A stretch of 64,000 nt of DNA from Pseudomonas sp. 8Z. Its GTDB lineage: Bacteria; Pseudomonadota; Gammaproteobacteria; Pseudomonadales; Pseudomonadaceae. The position numbers were made by a program, and so were the translations under genes. The stretch lies in assembly GCF_902506535.1 (NCBI RefSeq), contig NZ_LR733827.1, positions 163,680 to 227,679 of the forward strand. Reading direction: 5' to 3'. The notes below the pieces were generated by a model that saw only the letters and a list, made by a program, of their open reading frames with translations, was not told the DNA's origin and did no database searches. Shown here in pieces: positions 63,134-64,000 of the stretch (its first letter is position 1; each line of letters opens with the position of its first letter).

Positions 63134-63841
63134 ATGTTGGCGGTTACCCACATGATTTCTGCCGCCTACGTTCTGCATAGCCGCCCCTACAAGGAAAGCA
63201 GCGCCCTGGTGGATTTCTTCACTGCCCAGGGCCGCATTCGTGCCGTGCTGCGCGCCGCACGCGGTAAGGTCGGCAGCATCGCTCGGCCATTCGCGCCCCT
63301 AGAGTTGGAGCTGCGCGGGCGTGGCGAGCTGAAGACGGTTGGCCGTCTGGAAAGCGCTGGTATTCCTCTGCTGCTGACGGGCGAGGCGCTGTTTTCCGGC
63401 CTTTATCTCAATGAGCTGCTGGTTCGTCTGCTGCCGGCCGAAGACCCACACCCTGTGATGCTCGAACATTACGCCCTGACCCTGCAGGCGCTGGCCGCCG
63501 GTCGGCCGCTGGAACCCCTGCTGCGTGCCTTCGAATGGCGCCTGCTGGATGAGCTGGGCTATGGTTTTGCTCTGGATCGCGACCAGCACGACCAGCCCAT
63601 TGATCCCGCAGGCCTGTATCGCTGGCAACAGGACGTCGGCTTGGTGCCGGTGGTACAACTGCAGCCCGGCGTGTTTCAGGGCCGCGAACTGTTGGCCATG
63701 GCCGAAGCCGACTGGCAGACGCCTGGTGCGCTGGCCGCCGCCAAGCGCCTGATGCGCCAGGCACTGGCCCCCCATCTCGGTGGCAGACCGTTGGTCAGCC
63801 GCGAACTTTTCATGACGCTCAAGGAGCCCAAGCGTGACTGA
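63134..63841 (+). CDS. recO: DNA repair protein RecO
   Basis: A 235-residue protein with the N-terminal OB fold ([20 protein letters not shown]) and a helical C-terminal domain. RecO loads RecA on gapped DNA together with RecR. ATG 63134 and ATG 63152 are both possible starts; neither has a strong ribosome site, suggesting coupling to era. Its end overlaps the pdxJ start by 8 bases. Confidence 0.93.
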   Translation: MLAVTHMISAAYVLHSRPYKESSALVDFFTAQGRIRAVLRAARGKVGSIARPFAPLELELRGRGELKTVGRLESAGIPLLLTGEALFSGLYLNELLVRLLPAEDPHPVMLEHYALTLQALAAGRPLEPLLRAFEWRLLDELGYGFALDRDQHDQPIDPAGLYRWQQDVGLVPVVQLQPGVFQGRELLAMAEADWQTPGALAAAKRLMRQALAPHLGGRPLVSRELFMTLKEPKRD

Positions 63842-64000
63842 GGCCAATCGTATTCTGCTCGGTGTCAACATCGACCACGTCGCCACCCTGCGCCAGGCGC
63901 GTGGCACGCGCTACCCGGATCCGGTCAAGGCCGCACTGGACGCCGAAGAGGCGGGCGCCGATGGCATCACCGTGCACCTGCGTGAAGACCGCCGACACAT
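63834..64000 (+). CDS. pdxJ: Pyridoxine 5'-phosphate synthase, N-terminal part (3' partial)
   Basis: The gene starts at GTG 63834 inside the end of recO and runs off the right edge after 55 codons. The N-terminus [24 protein letters not shown] and the later [18 protein letters not shown] are characteristic of PdxJ, which closes the pyridine ring in vitamin B6 synthesis. The order rnc-era-recO-pdxJ is standard in gammaproteobacteria. Confidence 0.95.
   Translation, partial: MTEANRILLGVNIDHVATLRQARGTRYPDPVKAALDAEEAGADGITVHLREDRRH

Noticed and set aside
1-64000. CRISPR arrays, rRNA operons or tRNA genes
   Set aside because: No regularly spaced direct repeats, rRNA-like blocks or tRNA cloverleaf/TTCGA patterns were noticed by eye; a tRNAscan or CRISPR search would confirm this.

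Overview
The window looks like a GC-rich Pseudomonas chromosome, most likely from the P. mendocina / P. pseudoalcaligenes / P. alcaligenes side of the genus. The strongest evidence is the block nadB | algU-mucA-mucB-mucC-mucD | lepA-lepB-DUF4845-rnc-era-recO-pdxJ at 52.2-64.0 kb. Supporting evidence comes from tctABC with tctDE, sdhE/ygfX/ygfZ, nrdA/nrdB beside an RstAB-like two-component system, and a pcpS-type phosphopantetheinyl transferase. No rRNA, tRNA or CRISPR array was seen.

Layout. 0-3.6 kb: 3' end of a metallo-beta-lactamase-fold gene, an exported serine hydrolase, a small exported protein, a cardiolipin synthase B-like enzyme and a small membrane protein. 3.6-7.5 kb: ketone-body type CoA transferase genes plus thiolase, with a divergent LysR regulator; a decayed second copy of the thiolase 3' end lies in the spacer. 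7.6-11.1 kb: HD-GYP response regulator and hybrid histidine kinase. 11.3-26.5 kb: aromatic alcohol/aldehyde cluster. It holds a MarR regulator, a XylR/DmpR-type sigma-54 activator, a benzaldehyde-dehydrogenase-like enzyme and a CalA-like coniferyl alcohol dehydrogenase. These are followed by DUF1302, DUF1329, YCF48-like and RND proteins, an unknown exported protein, an alpha/beta hydrolase and a chemoreceptor. 26.8-29.7 kb: vanB-vanA with divergent vanR and VanR operators. 29.7-33.65 kb: accessory island with an integron integrase under a LexA box, an intact IS5-type element and an AT-rich P-loop ATPase gene. 33.7-38.3 kb: nrdB and nrdA, with a LexA box ahead of nrdB and NrdR-like and DnaA boxes in the region upstream of nrdA. 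39.0-42.7 kb: response regulator, acetyltransferase and kinase operon, then pcpS. 42.9-49.5 kb: an AbrB-family membrane protein, tctABC and tctDE. 49.5-53.8 kb: HDOD protein, ygfZ, sdhE, ygfX and nadB. 53.9-64 kb: the AlgU envelope-stress operon, then the lepA-to-pdxJ housekeeping run.

How the parts fit. The sigma-54 regulator has a -24/-12 promoter and a near-consensus XylR/DmpR-type upstream site in the divergent spacer before the aldehyde dehydrogenase. The downstream genes supply oxidation of coniferyl/benzyl-type alcohols together with envelope and transport proteins and a chemoreceptor, and the neighbouring van genes demethylate vanillate. Sites matching the Crc/Hfq motif AAnAAnAA precede calA, DUF1302, DUF1329, vanA and tctC, so this catabolism is probably under carbon catabolite repression. 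The least explained part is the integron island: an SOS-type integrase gene, a candidate attI core, no recognised attC, and one AT-rich ATPase gene whose 3' end was hit by the IS but barely altered.
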